Below, one piece after another: positions 50,060-57,806 of a stretch of 64,000 nucleotides of DNA. Position 1 is the first letter of the stretch; the number at the start of each line of letters is the position of its first letter. Both the position numbers and the translations under genes were made by a program. Source of the DNA: Mesorhizobium sp. WSM2240 (GTDB lineage Bacteria > Pseudomonadota > Alphaproteobacteria > Rhizobiales > Rhizobiaceae); NCBI RefSeq assembly GCF_040438645.1, contig NZ_CP159253.1:1550001-1614000 (forward strand), written 5' to 3'. The notes under the pieces are model-generated. The model did not search any database. It saw only the letters and a program-made list of their open reading frames with translations, and had not been told where the DNA came from.

Positions 50060-52054
50060 ATGGTCGAAACCGGACATTTCGCGCTCGTTCTGGCCTTCGC
50101 ATTGGCGCTGGTGCAGTCGGTCGTGCCGCTGTTTGGCGCGCGCGCTGGCAATGAGCGGATGATGGCGGTGGGCGGCCCAGTCGCGGTCGCCGGCTTCGCG
50201 CTGACGGCGCTGTCCTTCGCCGCGCTGACCACGGCCTATGTGCAGTCCGATTTCTCGGTGGCGAATGTCTGGGAGAACTCCCACTCGCTGAAGCCGATGC
50301 TCTACAAGTTCACCGGGACCTGGGGCAATCACGAGGGCTCGATGCTGCTCTGGGTGCTGATCCTGACGCTTTTCGGGGCGCTAGTAGCGGTGTTCGGATC
50401 CAATCTCCCCTCGACGCTGCGCGCCAATGTGCTGGCCGTTCAGGGCTGGATTGGTGCGGCGTTCCTGCTTTTCATCCTGGCGACGTCGAACCCGTTCGCG
50501 CGGCTCGTCCCGGCGCCGATCGAGGGCCGCGATCTCAATCCGATCCTGCAGGACATCGGCCTCGCGGTTCATCCGCCGATGCTCTATCTCGGCTATGTCG
50601 GCTTTTCCGTTTGCTTTTCCTTCGCTGTGGCGGCCCTGATCGAGGGCCGGATCGACGCCGCTTGGGCGCGCTGGGTGCGGCCATGGACGCTGGCCGCATG
50701 GATGTTCCTGACCGGTGGCATCGCCATGGGCTCCTACTGGGCCTATTACGAGCTCGGCTGGGGCGGCTTCTGGTTCTGGGATCCGGTCGAGAACGCCTCG
50801 TTCATGCCGTGGCTGGCCGGCACGGCGCTGCTGCATTCCGCGATCGTCATGGAAAAGCGCTCGGCGCTGAAGATCTGGACGCTGCTGCTCGCCATCCTGA
50901 CCTTTTCGCTGTCGCTGCTGGGCACATTCCTCGTCCGATCCGGGGTGCTGACTTCCGTGCACGCCTTCGCAACCGACCCGAGCCGCGGAGTTTTCATCCT
51001 TTGCATCCTAACGCTGTTCATCGGCGGCTCGCTGGCGCTTTTCGCGATACGCGCGGGCAGCCTGACCGCCGGCGGCGTGTTTCATCCGATTTCGCGGGAG
51101 GGTGCGCTGGTCCTCAACAATCTCTTCCTGACCACGGCGACCGCGACCGTACTGGTCGGCACTTTGTATCCGCTGGTGCTGGAGGCGATCACCGGCGACA
51201 AGATCTCGGTCGGCGCGCCGTTCTTCAATTTGACCTTCGGGCCGCTGATGGTGCCGCTGCTGGCAGTCGTGCCGTTCGGACCGGTGCTGGCGTGGAAGCG
51301 CGGCGATCTCTACGGCGCCGGACAGCGACTGATGGCGGCCTTCGCCGGCGCGCTGCTGGCGGTGCTCGTTGTGATGATGTTCGTCGACGGCGCGTCGGTG
51401 TTCGCGGCGCTCGGCATCGGGCTGGCAGTTTGGCTGGTTCTCGGGGCGCTGACCGACCTCGCGCTGAAATCGGGCTTCGGCAGCGTTTCGGGCCACATCA
51501 TGCTGCACCGCCTCGTCGGTCTGCCGAAATCGGTTTTCGGAACGGCGCTGGCCCATCTCGGCGTCGGACTGACGACGCTCGGGCTTGTCGGCGTGCTGTC
51601 GTTCGAGCAGGAGAAGATCCTTGCCATGCGCCCCGCCGAGACGATGGAAATTGCAGGCTATACGCTTCGTTTCGATGGCCTGAGGCCGGCGCGCGGGCCG
51701 AACTACACCGAGGAGCGTGGGCATTTCGAACTGATCGGTGCGGACGGCGAGGCGGCCAGCGAACTGGTTTCGTCGAAACGCTTCTACACGGCGCGCCAGA
51801 TGCCGACGACGGAGGCAGGGATCAAGACTATATGGCCCAGCCAGCTCTACGTCTCGCTCGGCGACCCGACGGCGGATGGCGGCGTGGTCGTAAGGGTCTG
51901 GTGGAAGCCTCTGGTGACGCTGATCTGGATCGGCGGGTTGGTGATGATGATCGGCGCTGCCGTGTCGCTGATGGACCGGCGGCTTCGTGTCGGCGCGCCG
52001 TCGAGGCGTGCGCGTCCGGCTGCGGAAAAGCCTGCTCCGGGACTGCCGTCATGA
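50060..52054 (+). CDS. ccmF: CcmF (CycK) cytochrome c haem lyase subunit
   Basis: A 664-residue integral membrane protein with about 14 hydrophobic segments. The tryptophan-rich haem-handling loop is GWGGFWFWDPVENASFMPWL; other landmarks are WGNHEGSMLLW and LGYVGFSVCFSFAVA. A large periplasmic part lies near the C-terminus. A TTG start at 50051, close to AGGAGAA, is an alternative to ATG 50060. The ccmH start overlaps its stop by 4 bases. Confidence 0.96.
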   Translation: MVETGHFALVLAFALALVQSVVPLFGARAGNERMMAVGGPVAVAGFALTALSFAALTTAYVQSDFSVANVWENSHSLKPMLYKFTGTWGNHEGSMLLWVLILTLFGALVAVFGSNLPSTLRANVLAVQGWIGAAFLLFILATSNPFARLVPAPIEGRDLNPILQDIGLAVHPPMLYLGYVGFSVCFSFAVAALIEGRIDAAWARWVRPWTLAAWMFLTGGIAMGSYWAYYELGWGGFWFWDPVENASFMPWLAGTALLHSAIVMEKRSALKIWTLLLAILTFSLSLLGTFLVRSGVLTSVHAFATDPSRGVFILCILTLFIGGSLALFAIRAGSLTAGGVFHPISREGALVLNNLFLTTATATVLVGTLYPLVLEAITGDKISVGAPFFNLTFGPLMVPLLAVVPFGPVLAWKRGDLYGAGQRLMAAFAGALLAVLVVMMFVDGASVFAALGIGLAVWLVLGALTDLALKSGFGSVSGHIMLHRLVGLPKSVFGTALAHLGVGLTTLGLVGVLSFEQEKILAMRPAETMEIAGYTLRFDGLRPARGPNYTEERGHFELIGADGEAASELVSSKRFYTARQMPTTEAGIKTIWPSQLYVSLGDPTADGGVVVRVWWKPLVTLIWIGGLVMMIGAAVSLMDRRLRVGAPSRRARPAAEKPAPGLPS

Positions 52055-52515
52055 TGCGGGCGCTTGCCGGCCTCGCGGTTGTCGTGGCGCTGCTGGTCGC
52101 AGCGCCTGCTGCGGCCGTCCAGCCGAACGAGGTCCTGCAGGACGAGACGCTGGAGGCGCGTGCGAGAGATCTGTCGGCGCAACTGCGCTGCATGGTCTGC
52201 CAGAACCAGTCCATCGACGAATCCGACGCCGAACTCGCCCGCGACCTTCGGGTGCTGGTGCGCGACCGGTTGAAGGCCGGAGACAGCGACGCCGATGTGA
52301 TCGACTATATCGTTTCCCGCTATGGCGAGTTCGTGCTTTTGAAGCCTCGCTTCAGCATCCGCAATGCGCTGCTATGGGGCACGCCGCTCATTCTGCTCAT
52401 CGGTGGCAGCATCTTTGCAATCCTCTCCGCCCGGTCCAGGCGACGAACCGAGACCAAACTGTCGGAAGAGGAAGAGGCGGCGCTCAGCCGCATCCTCGGA
52501 GAGGCCGAAAGATAG
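52051..52515 (+). CDS. ccmH: CcmH (CycL) apocytochrome thiol oxidoreductase
   Basis: A 154-residue membrane-anchored protein. A signal peptide (AGLAVVVALLVAAPAAA) precedes the active-site motif RCMVCQNQSIDES (CxxC near 51 and 54), which reduces the apocytochrome thiols before haem attachment. A C-terminal membrane segment (WGTPLILLIGGSIFAIL) anchors it. Start ATG 52051 overlaps the ccmF stop (ATGA). Last gene of the operon. Confidence 0.95.
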   Translation: MMRALAGLAVVVALLVAAPAAAVQPNEVLQDETLEARARDLSAQLRCMVCQNQSIDESDAELARDLRVLVRDRLKAGDSDADVIDYIVSRYGEFVLLKPRFSIRNALLWGTPLILLIGGSIFAILSARSRRRTETKLSEEEEAALSRILGEAER

Positions 52516-52554
52516 CGGCGCACCCTTGCGCTCGTGTCTGGTCCGCCTGGTCCA

Positions 52555-53739
52555 TCAAGACTCAAGGATCTCTGGCAGTTTCAGTTCAAATACCGCTTGC
52601 GGGTCGGCGAATCCTTTTAGCGTATGCCGGCCAAGATCGCGGATCATGCTCGACGGCAGCACTGAGGCGACTTCTTTCGAGCAGACGGCCTTCCTGTCGA
52701 GCAGCTTGGCCGCGCTTTCGAGGCGGCTGAGGTAGTTTACGGTCGGGCCGACAACGGTAAAGTCGAGGCGGTCGAGGCTGCCGATATTGCCGTACACGAC
52801 GGGGCCAACATGCATTGCGGCAACGAAGGGCTTGTCCGAAACGGCGGGCTGTCCAAAGGCTTGGGCTATGCTGCGGGCAGCACGCATGCAAGCCTCGTCG
52901 CGGCCGTGCTCTTCGGCCGAGAAGACGGAAAGAACGCCGTCGCCGACGAATTTCAGCACATCACCGCCCTCTGACCGTACGGCGTCAACGACGACCTCGA
53001 AGTAGGCTCCCAAGCTCTCCAGCAGATCTTCCGGCGGCAACCGTTCCGAGAGCCCGGTAAAATCGCGCAGATCGGTGACCAGAACCGCCGCTTCGATCTC
53101 CGTTGTTTGTCCGCGCCGGAAAGCGCCTTTGCCGATACGGTCGGCGGGCCCGGCGCCCAGATAGACCTCGAGCAGGCTCGCCATCGAGTGACGCATGGCC
53201 GCTGGCTCCAGCGCAGCAGCGACTGCCGGAGCCAGCGCCTCGATTAGCGCTACATCGCGGTCGGAAAAGCCACCGGGCCGGTCGGTAGTAAAGGCGCCGA
53301 CCTGAACCGAGCCGTCGCCGTATTCGAGAGGCAGCGCGAGATAGTCGGTGCTGCCTGCTGCCGCCAGTTCGAACAGGACCGGATGGTCGCGTTTTTCCAC
53401 CAACTGTTCGAGCGAGTGGTGAAAGCTCGTCCGCGAGACGACTACGCGCTCGATGGGGCTGCCCCTGTAAGAGTCCGTTGCGAGCATGCCGCGCGGCACC
53501 GTATAGCGCTCGGCTCCGCCGCCTCTGGTCCATATCACGCCCCAGGCGCTGATCAGCGGATTGGCGACTGACTGGCCGATCCGCACGCGCCGCAGCGGAA
53601 TGCCGGCCGCAACAAGCCGTGCCGCCAACCCTCCGACGATCTCCTCCGGAGTGCCGCGCTGCCTGGCCGGGCCGATCAGCCAGAACGCAATCTCGGCCTG
53701 AACAGTCCCAGGGTCGTCGGTGTCAGCCAATATCTTCAT
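52555..53739 (-). CDS. class III adenylate/guanylate cyclase with N-terminal GAF-like domain
   Basis: A 394-residue cytoplasmic protein. Residues ~1-205 form a sensory domain, possibly GAF-like (VFELAAAGSTDYLALPL, FSDRDVALIEALAPAVA). The cyclase domain (about 215-390) has the metal Asp in LVTDLRDFTGLSERL and a second in KFVGDGVLSVF, plus VGPTVNYLSRLESA. It would make cAMP from ATP, though the residues that separate adenylate from guanylate activity cannot be judged securely. Convergent with ccmH. Confidence 0.9.
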   Translation of the reverse strand: MKILADTDDPGTVQAEIAFWLIGPARQRGTPEEIVGGLAARLVAAGIPLRRVRIGQSVANPLISAWGVIWTRGGGAERYTVPRGMLATDSYRGSPIERVVVSRTSFHHSLEQLVEKRDHPVLFELAAAGSTDYLALPLEYGDGSVQVGAFTTDRPGGFSDRDVALIEALAPAVAAALEPAAMRHSMASLLEVYLGAGPADRIGKGAFRRGQTTEIEAAVLVTDLRDFTGLSERLPPEDLLESLGAYFEVVVDAVRSEGGDVLKFVGDGVLSVFSAEEHGRDEACMRAARSIAQAFGQPAVSDKPFVAAMHVGPVVYGNIGSLDRLDFTVVGPTVNYLSRLESAAKLLDRKAVCSKEVASVLPSSMIRDLGRHTLKGFADPQAVFELKLPEILES

Positions 53740-53964
53740 CCAGTGGGAGCACGCGTCTCGCGCCGCACCGTATGCTGCACATCGCCCGAAGGAAAGTTCC
53801 GGAGTCAGACGGTCGTTCCAGACATGGAGTTTGCCACTGCCGTTGACATTACCAAAATTTCATCCGCCGGAAATGGCGTGGTAATGTGCCGATCTCTATC
53901 TCTTTTGCCAGTGATGCCGCTCTCCGCGCATCCGCAGAATCCGCAGAAGAGGATACGAGATACG

Positions 53965-55503
53965 ATGAACACCCAAGGAAATCCCCTTTCACGCACCCGC
54001 AAGCGGCTTTTGGCCGCTGTAGCCTCCGTAGCCGTCGCAGGCGCGGTCGGCTTCGGCGCTGTCGCTTCCGGCACCGTGCCGGTGCAGGCCGAAGCAGCAA
54101 CGGTCGAAACCCAGGCCCAGGCGCCCGGCTTCGCCGATGTCGTCGAGCGCGTTTCGCCTGCGGTCGTCAGCGTCCAGGTCAAGGCCAGCTTCGCGCCTGC
54201 GGCCGAACGCGGCGGCGACTTTTTCACCGGCCCGGAAGGCTTCGAAGACCTGCCGGACGACCATCCGCTCAAGCGCTTCTTCCGCGAATTCCGTGGCGAC
54301 CGTGACCAGGATCGCGGCCGGCGCTTCGAACGCCGCGGCGGCCGTGGGCAAGCTCGCCCGATGGCGCAGGGCTCCGGCTTCTTTATCTCCGAGGACGGTT
54401 ACCTGGTCACCAACAACCATGTGGTCCAGGGCGGCTCCGAATTGGTCGTCGTGATGGACAATGGCGACGAACTCGACGCCAAGCTGATCGGCACCGATCC
54501 GCGCACTGACCTCGCTGTCCTCAAGGTCGAGGAAAACGGCCGCAAGTTCACCTATGTCGAATTCGCCGATGACGGCAAGGTTCGCGTCGGTGACTGGGTC
54601 GTGGCCGTCGGCAATCCGTTCGGCCTCGGCGGTACGGTCACGGCCGGCATCGTCTCGGCCCGCGGCCGCGACATCGGCGCCGGTCCTTACGACGACTTCA
54701 TCCAGATCGACGCGGCGGTGAACCGCGGCAATTCCGGCGGTCCCGCTTTCAACCTCAAGGGCGAAGTCGTGGGCATCAACACCGCGATCTTCTCGCCCTC
54801 GGGCGGCAATGTCGGCATCGCTTTCGCCATCCCCGCCTCGACCGCGAAGCTGGTCGTCAACGAACTGATGAAGGACGGTCGTGTCTCGCGCGGCTGGCTC
54901 GGCGTCCAGATCCAGCCGGTCACCGACGAGATCGGTGAATCGCTCGGCCTGGCCAATGCCAAGGGCGCACTGGTGTCCGAAGCCCAGCCCGACGGTCCGG
55001 CCAAGGAAGCCGGCATCGTCGCAGGTGACGTGATCACCAAGGTCGACGGCAAGGACGTCTCCTCGCCGCGCGAACTTGCCCGTCTTATCGGCGGCATCGA
55101 GCCCGGCAAGACCGTCGAGGTCACGCTGTGGCGCAACGGCAAGAACGAAACTATGAAGCTCGAGCTCGGCGAACTGCCGGGTGAGCAGAAGCAGGCTGCG
55201 CTCGATCCGCAGGCTCCGGCTCAGGAGACCGGCACGCTTGCCGATCTCGGCTTGACGGTGACCAAGGCCGATGACGGTAAGGGCCTGGTCGTGACCGATG
55301 TTGCGCCCGACAGCGATGCGGCTGAACGCGGCATCCAGGCCGGCGACGTGATCACCTCGGTCAACTCGACCGAAGTGAACGGTGCAGCCGACGTCTCCAA
55401 GGCGATGCAGGAAGCCGCCAAGGCCGGCCGCAAGTCGGTTCTGGTGCAGGTGACCCGCGACGATACCAACCTGTTCGTGGCGCTGCCTGTCGCAGCCAGC
55501 TGA
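53965..55503 (+). CDS. degP: DegP/HtrA periplasmic serine protease (Do family)
   Basis: A 512-residue protease-chaperone. Signal peptide (RLLAAVASVAVAGAVGFG), then a protease domain with the catalytic triad His (TNNHVVQG, near 152), Asp (DPRTDLAVL, near 182) and Ser (NRGNSGGPAF, near 255). Two PDZ domains follow (about 280-370 and 415-505; PDZ signature GWLGVQIQ). A long Gly/Arg-rich insert near 105-128 is usual in rhizobial DegP. ATG 53965 follows GAGGATACGAG. A strong terminator and a two-component gene pair follow. Confidence 0.96.
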   Translation: MNTQGNPLSRTRKRLLAAVASVAVAGAVGFGAVASGTVPVQAEAATVETQAQAPGFADVVERVSPAVVSVQVKASFAPAAERGGDFFTGPEGFEDLPDDHPLKRFFREFRGDRDQDRGRRFERRGGRGQARPMAQGSGFFISEDGYLVTNNHVVQGGSELVVVMDNGDELDAKLIGTDPRTDLAVLKVEENGRKFTYVEFADDGKVRVGDWVVAVGNPFGLGGTVTAGIVSARGRDIGAGPYDDFIQIDAAVNRGNSGGPAFNLKGEVVGINTAIFSPSGGNVGIAFAIPASTAKLVVNELMKDGRVSRGWLGVQIQPVTDEIGESLGLANAKGALVSEAQPDGPAKEAGIVAGDVITKVDGKDVSSPRELARLIGGIEPGKTVEVTLWRNGKNETMKLELGELPGEQKQAALDPQAPAQETGTLADLGLTVTKADDGKGLVVTDVAPDSDAAERGIQAGDVITSVNSTEVNGAADVSKAMQEAAKAGRKSVLVQVTRDDTNLFVALPVAAS

Positions 55504-55597
55504 TGAGCTTTCCGGCGCGCGCGGTCTCAGCACCCCCGAGCCGCCGCGCCGGAGAAGACGGAACCGGCCTGTATCCTCGTACTCCGCACCGGTTCCG

Positions 55598-55635
55598 ACG
55601 GCAGCAGGCGCCCATCGCCTGCTGCCGTTGATTTT
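55598..55635 (+). terminator. intrinsic terminator after degP
   Basis: A perfect 13-bp stem ACGGCAGCAGGCG / CGCCTGCTGCCGT around a 5-base loop, followed by TGATTTT. A second, weaker stem (GGAACCGG ... CCGGTTCC) stands directly upstream. It ends just before the response-regulator ribosome-binding site. Confidence 0.88.
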
Positions 55636-55646
55636 GGAGAACGGTC

Positions 55647-56369
55647 ATGAATATCGCACCCGCAGCCGATGACGAATTTGCGTATAGTGAGCGCATGAAG
55701 ATTCTGGTCATCGAAGACGATCGCGAAGCGGCCGACTATCTGCAAAAGGCGCTGAGGGAGGCCGGCCACACCGCTCATGTCGCGGGCGACGGCGAAACCG
55801 GCTTCGCGCTCGCCGATTCCGGCGATTATGACGTGATGATCGTCGATCGCATGTTGCCGCGGCGCGACGGGCTTTCGGTCATTGCCGGGCTGAGATCACG
55901 CGGCAACACCACGCCGGTGCTGATCCTTTCGGCGCTGGGTGAGGTTGACGACCGCGTGACAGGCTTGAGGGCCGGCGGCGACGACTATCTTACCAAGCCC
56001 TTTGCTTTCAGCGAGCTTCTGGCGCGCGTCGAGGTGCTCAACCGGCGGGCGAGCTTCAAGGAAGCCGACACCGTCTACCGCATCGGCGATCTCGAACTCG
56101 ACCGGCTGTCGCACACCGTGCGCCGCAGCGGCCGCGAGATCTCGTTGCAGCCGCGCGAATTCAAGCTGCTCGAATATCTGATGCGCCACGCCGGCCAGGT
56201 GGTGACGCGCACAATGCTGCTTGAAAACGTCTGGGACTACCATTTCGACCCGCAGACCAATGTGATCGACGTGCATGTCTCGCGGCTGCGCGGCAAGATC
56301 GAGAGGGGCTTCGACAGTCCGATACTGCACACGGTGCGCGGCGCCGGCTACATGCTCAAGGCCGCCTGA
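55647..56369 (+). CDS. OmpR-family response regulator downstream of degP
   Basis: A 240-residue regulator. After a 16-residue N-terminal addition the receiver begins MKILVIEDDREAADYLQ, with Asp in MIVDRMLPRRDG, Ser in LSALGEVDDRV and Lys in YLTKPFA. The output domain has LQPREFKLLEYLMRHAGQ and ends VRGAGYMLKAA. I used ATG 55647 because TTGGAGAACGG is an ideal ribosome-binding site; ATG 55695 (MKILVIED) is the shorter option. It works with the kinase 3 bases downstream. Its position after degP suggests an envelope-stress role, which is inference. Confidence 0.9.
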   Translation: MNIAPAADDEFAYSERMKILVIEDDREAADYLQKALREAGHTAHVAGDGETGFALADSGDYDVMIVDRMLPRRDGLSVIAGLRSRGNTTPVLILSALGEVDDRVTGLRAGGDDYLTKPFAFSELLARVEVLNRRASFKEADTVYRIGDLELDRLSHTVRRSGREISLQPREFKLLEYLMRHAGQVVTRTMLLENVWDYHFDPQTNVIDVHVSRLRGKIERGFDSPILHTVRGAGYMLKAA

Positions 56370-56372
56370 TCG

Positions 56373-57806
56373 ATGGCGCTGCCCGCCATCATGAAGACGA
56401 CGGCGGCGCGGCTCTCGGCGATGTATCTGTTGCTGTTTGCTGCCTGCGCGTTGCTCCTGGTCTTCTACATGACCTCGCTTTCGGTCCGCATGCTGACCGC
56501 GCAGACGCAGCAGACCATCAACGAGGAAGTGCAGGGGCTTGGCCGCGCCTATCAGCGCGGCGGCCTGCCGCTGCTCGTCCGAACCGTCGAGCGGCGCGCG
56601 CGCCAGCCCGGCGCCAACCTCTATCTGATCGCCGACGCCAACGGCCGCATCCTTTCCGGAAATGTGGAAAGCCTCGAACACGGCGTGCTCGAGACTGACG
56701 GCTGGACCGACCGGCCGTTCGCCTATCAGCGCTTTGGCGAGGCGAATCCCGAACGCCGGCAGGTCTCCACCCCTGAGCAGGAGGGTTCCCTCTCGACGCA
56801 CGATGCCATCGCGCTGGTGCTGAGATTGCCCAACCGGATGATCCTGCTGGTCGGGCGCGATCTCGGCGAGCCCGAGCGCTTCCGCGTGGTGGTGCGCCGC
56901 GCGCTGATGGTGGCGCTCGGCATGATGGGTCTGGGCGGCCTGCTGATCTGGTACTTCGTCGGGCGCTACGCACTGAAACGCATCGACAATGTTTCCGAGG
57001 CCTCGCGTCGCATCATGGGAGGCGATCTCTCCGGGCGGCTGCCGGTGACCGGCGCCGGCGACGAATTCGACCGGCTTTCCGAAAACCTGAACGCCATGCT
57101 GGCCAAGATCGCCAATCTGAACGAGGGCTTGAAGCAGGTTTCGGACAATATCGCGCATGATCTGAAGACGCCGCTCACGCGGCTGAGGAATCGCGCCGAG
57201 GCCGCCCTGTCCGGGAAGCCCGAGACGGCGGAATATCGCGAGGCGCTGGAAGGGACCATCGCCGAATCCGACCAGCTGATCCGGACCTTCAACGCCATAC
57301 TGATGATTTCGCGGCTGGAGGCCGGCTACTCCGCCGAATCCGTGTCGAAGGTCGATCTTGCGGATGCGGCGCGCGACGTGGTCGAGCTTTACGAGCCGGC
57401 GGCCGAGGAAGTCGGCGTCGCGCTTGAGGCCGAGGTTGCGGGCGAGTTCGTCATCGAGGGCAACCGCGAGCTGATCGGCCAGGCGCTTTCCAATATCGTC
57501 GACAATGCGATCAAATATTCGGCGGGTGCGACGGAAAAGCCGGTGGTGCGCGTCACGCTGGAGAAAAAGGCGGGCGAGGTCAGGCTCGCCGTGACCGACA
57601 ACGGCCAGGGCATCGCCGATGATGCTGACCGGCAGCGCGCAACCGAACGCTTCGTGCGCCTCGAACAGAGCCGGACGCAGCCCGGCTCGGGCCTGGGCTT
57701 GAGCCTCGCCAAGGCGGTCATGACGTTTCACGGCGGGCGGCTTGATCTTTTACCTGCCGATCCCGGATTATCGGTCATCATGAGTTTTCCGGAACGGGGC
57801 GGATAG
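56373..57806 (+). CDS. sensor histidine kinase, partner of the regulator at 55647
   Basis: A 477-residue kinase. Two membrane segments (about 12-38 and 175-198) flank a ~135-residue periplasmic sensor. HAMP follows, then the HisKA box NIAHDLKTPLTRLRNRAEAAL-type (His near 262) and an ATPase domain with SNIVDNAIKYS, VTDNGQGIADDA and GSGLGLSLAKAV. It starts 3 bases after the regulator and ends directly against the glnE start. The ligand cannot be read. Confidence 0.93.
   Translation: MALPAIMKTTAARLSAMYLLLFAACALLLVFYMTSLSVRMLTAQTQQTINEEVQGLGRAYQRGGLPLLVRTVERRARQPGANLYLIADANGRILSGNVESLEHGVLETDGWTDRPFAYQRFGEANPERRQVSTPEQEGSLSTHDAIALVLRLPNRMILLVGRDLGEPERFRVVVRRALMVALGMMGLGGLLIWYFVGRYALKRIDNVSEASRRIMGGDLSGRLPVTGAGDEFDRLSENLNAMLAKIANLNEGLKQVSDNIAHDLKTPLTRLRNRAEAALSGKPETAEYREALEGTIAESDQLIRTFNAILMISRLEAGYSAESVSKVDLADAARDVVELYEPAAEEVGVALEAEVAGEFVIEGNRELIGQALSNIVDNAIKYSAGATEKPVVRVTLEKKAGEVRLAVTDNGQGIADDADRQRATERFVRLEQSRTQPGSGLGLSLAKAVMTFHGGRLDLLPADPGLSVIMSFPERGG

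Noticed and set aside
53989-55533. 514-codon open frame antisense to degP
   Set aside because: Shadow of the repetitive GC-rich degP sequence; translation is Asp/His/Arg-rich without motifs.
55896-57731. 611-codon open frame antisense to the response regulator and kinase
   Set aside because: Spans two real genes and their junction; no protein family pattern.
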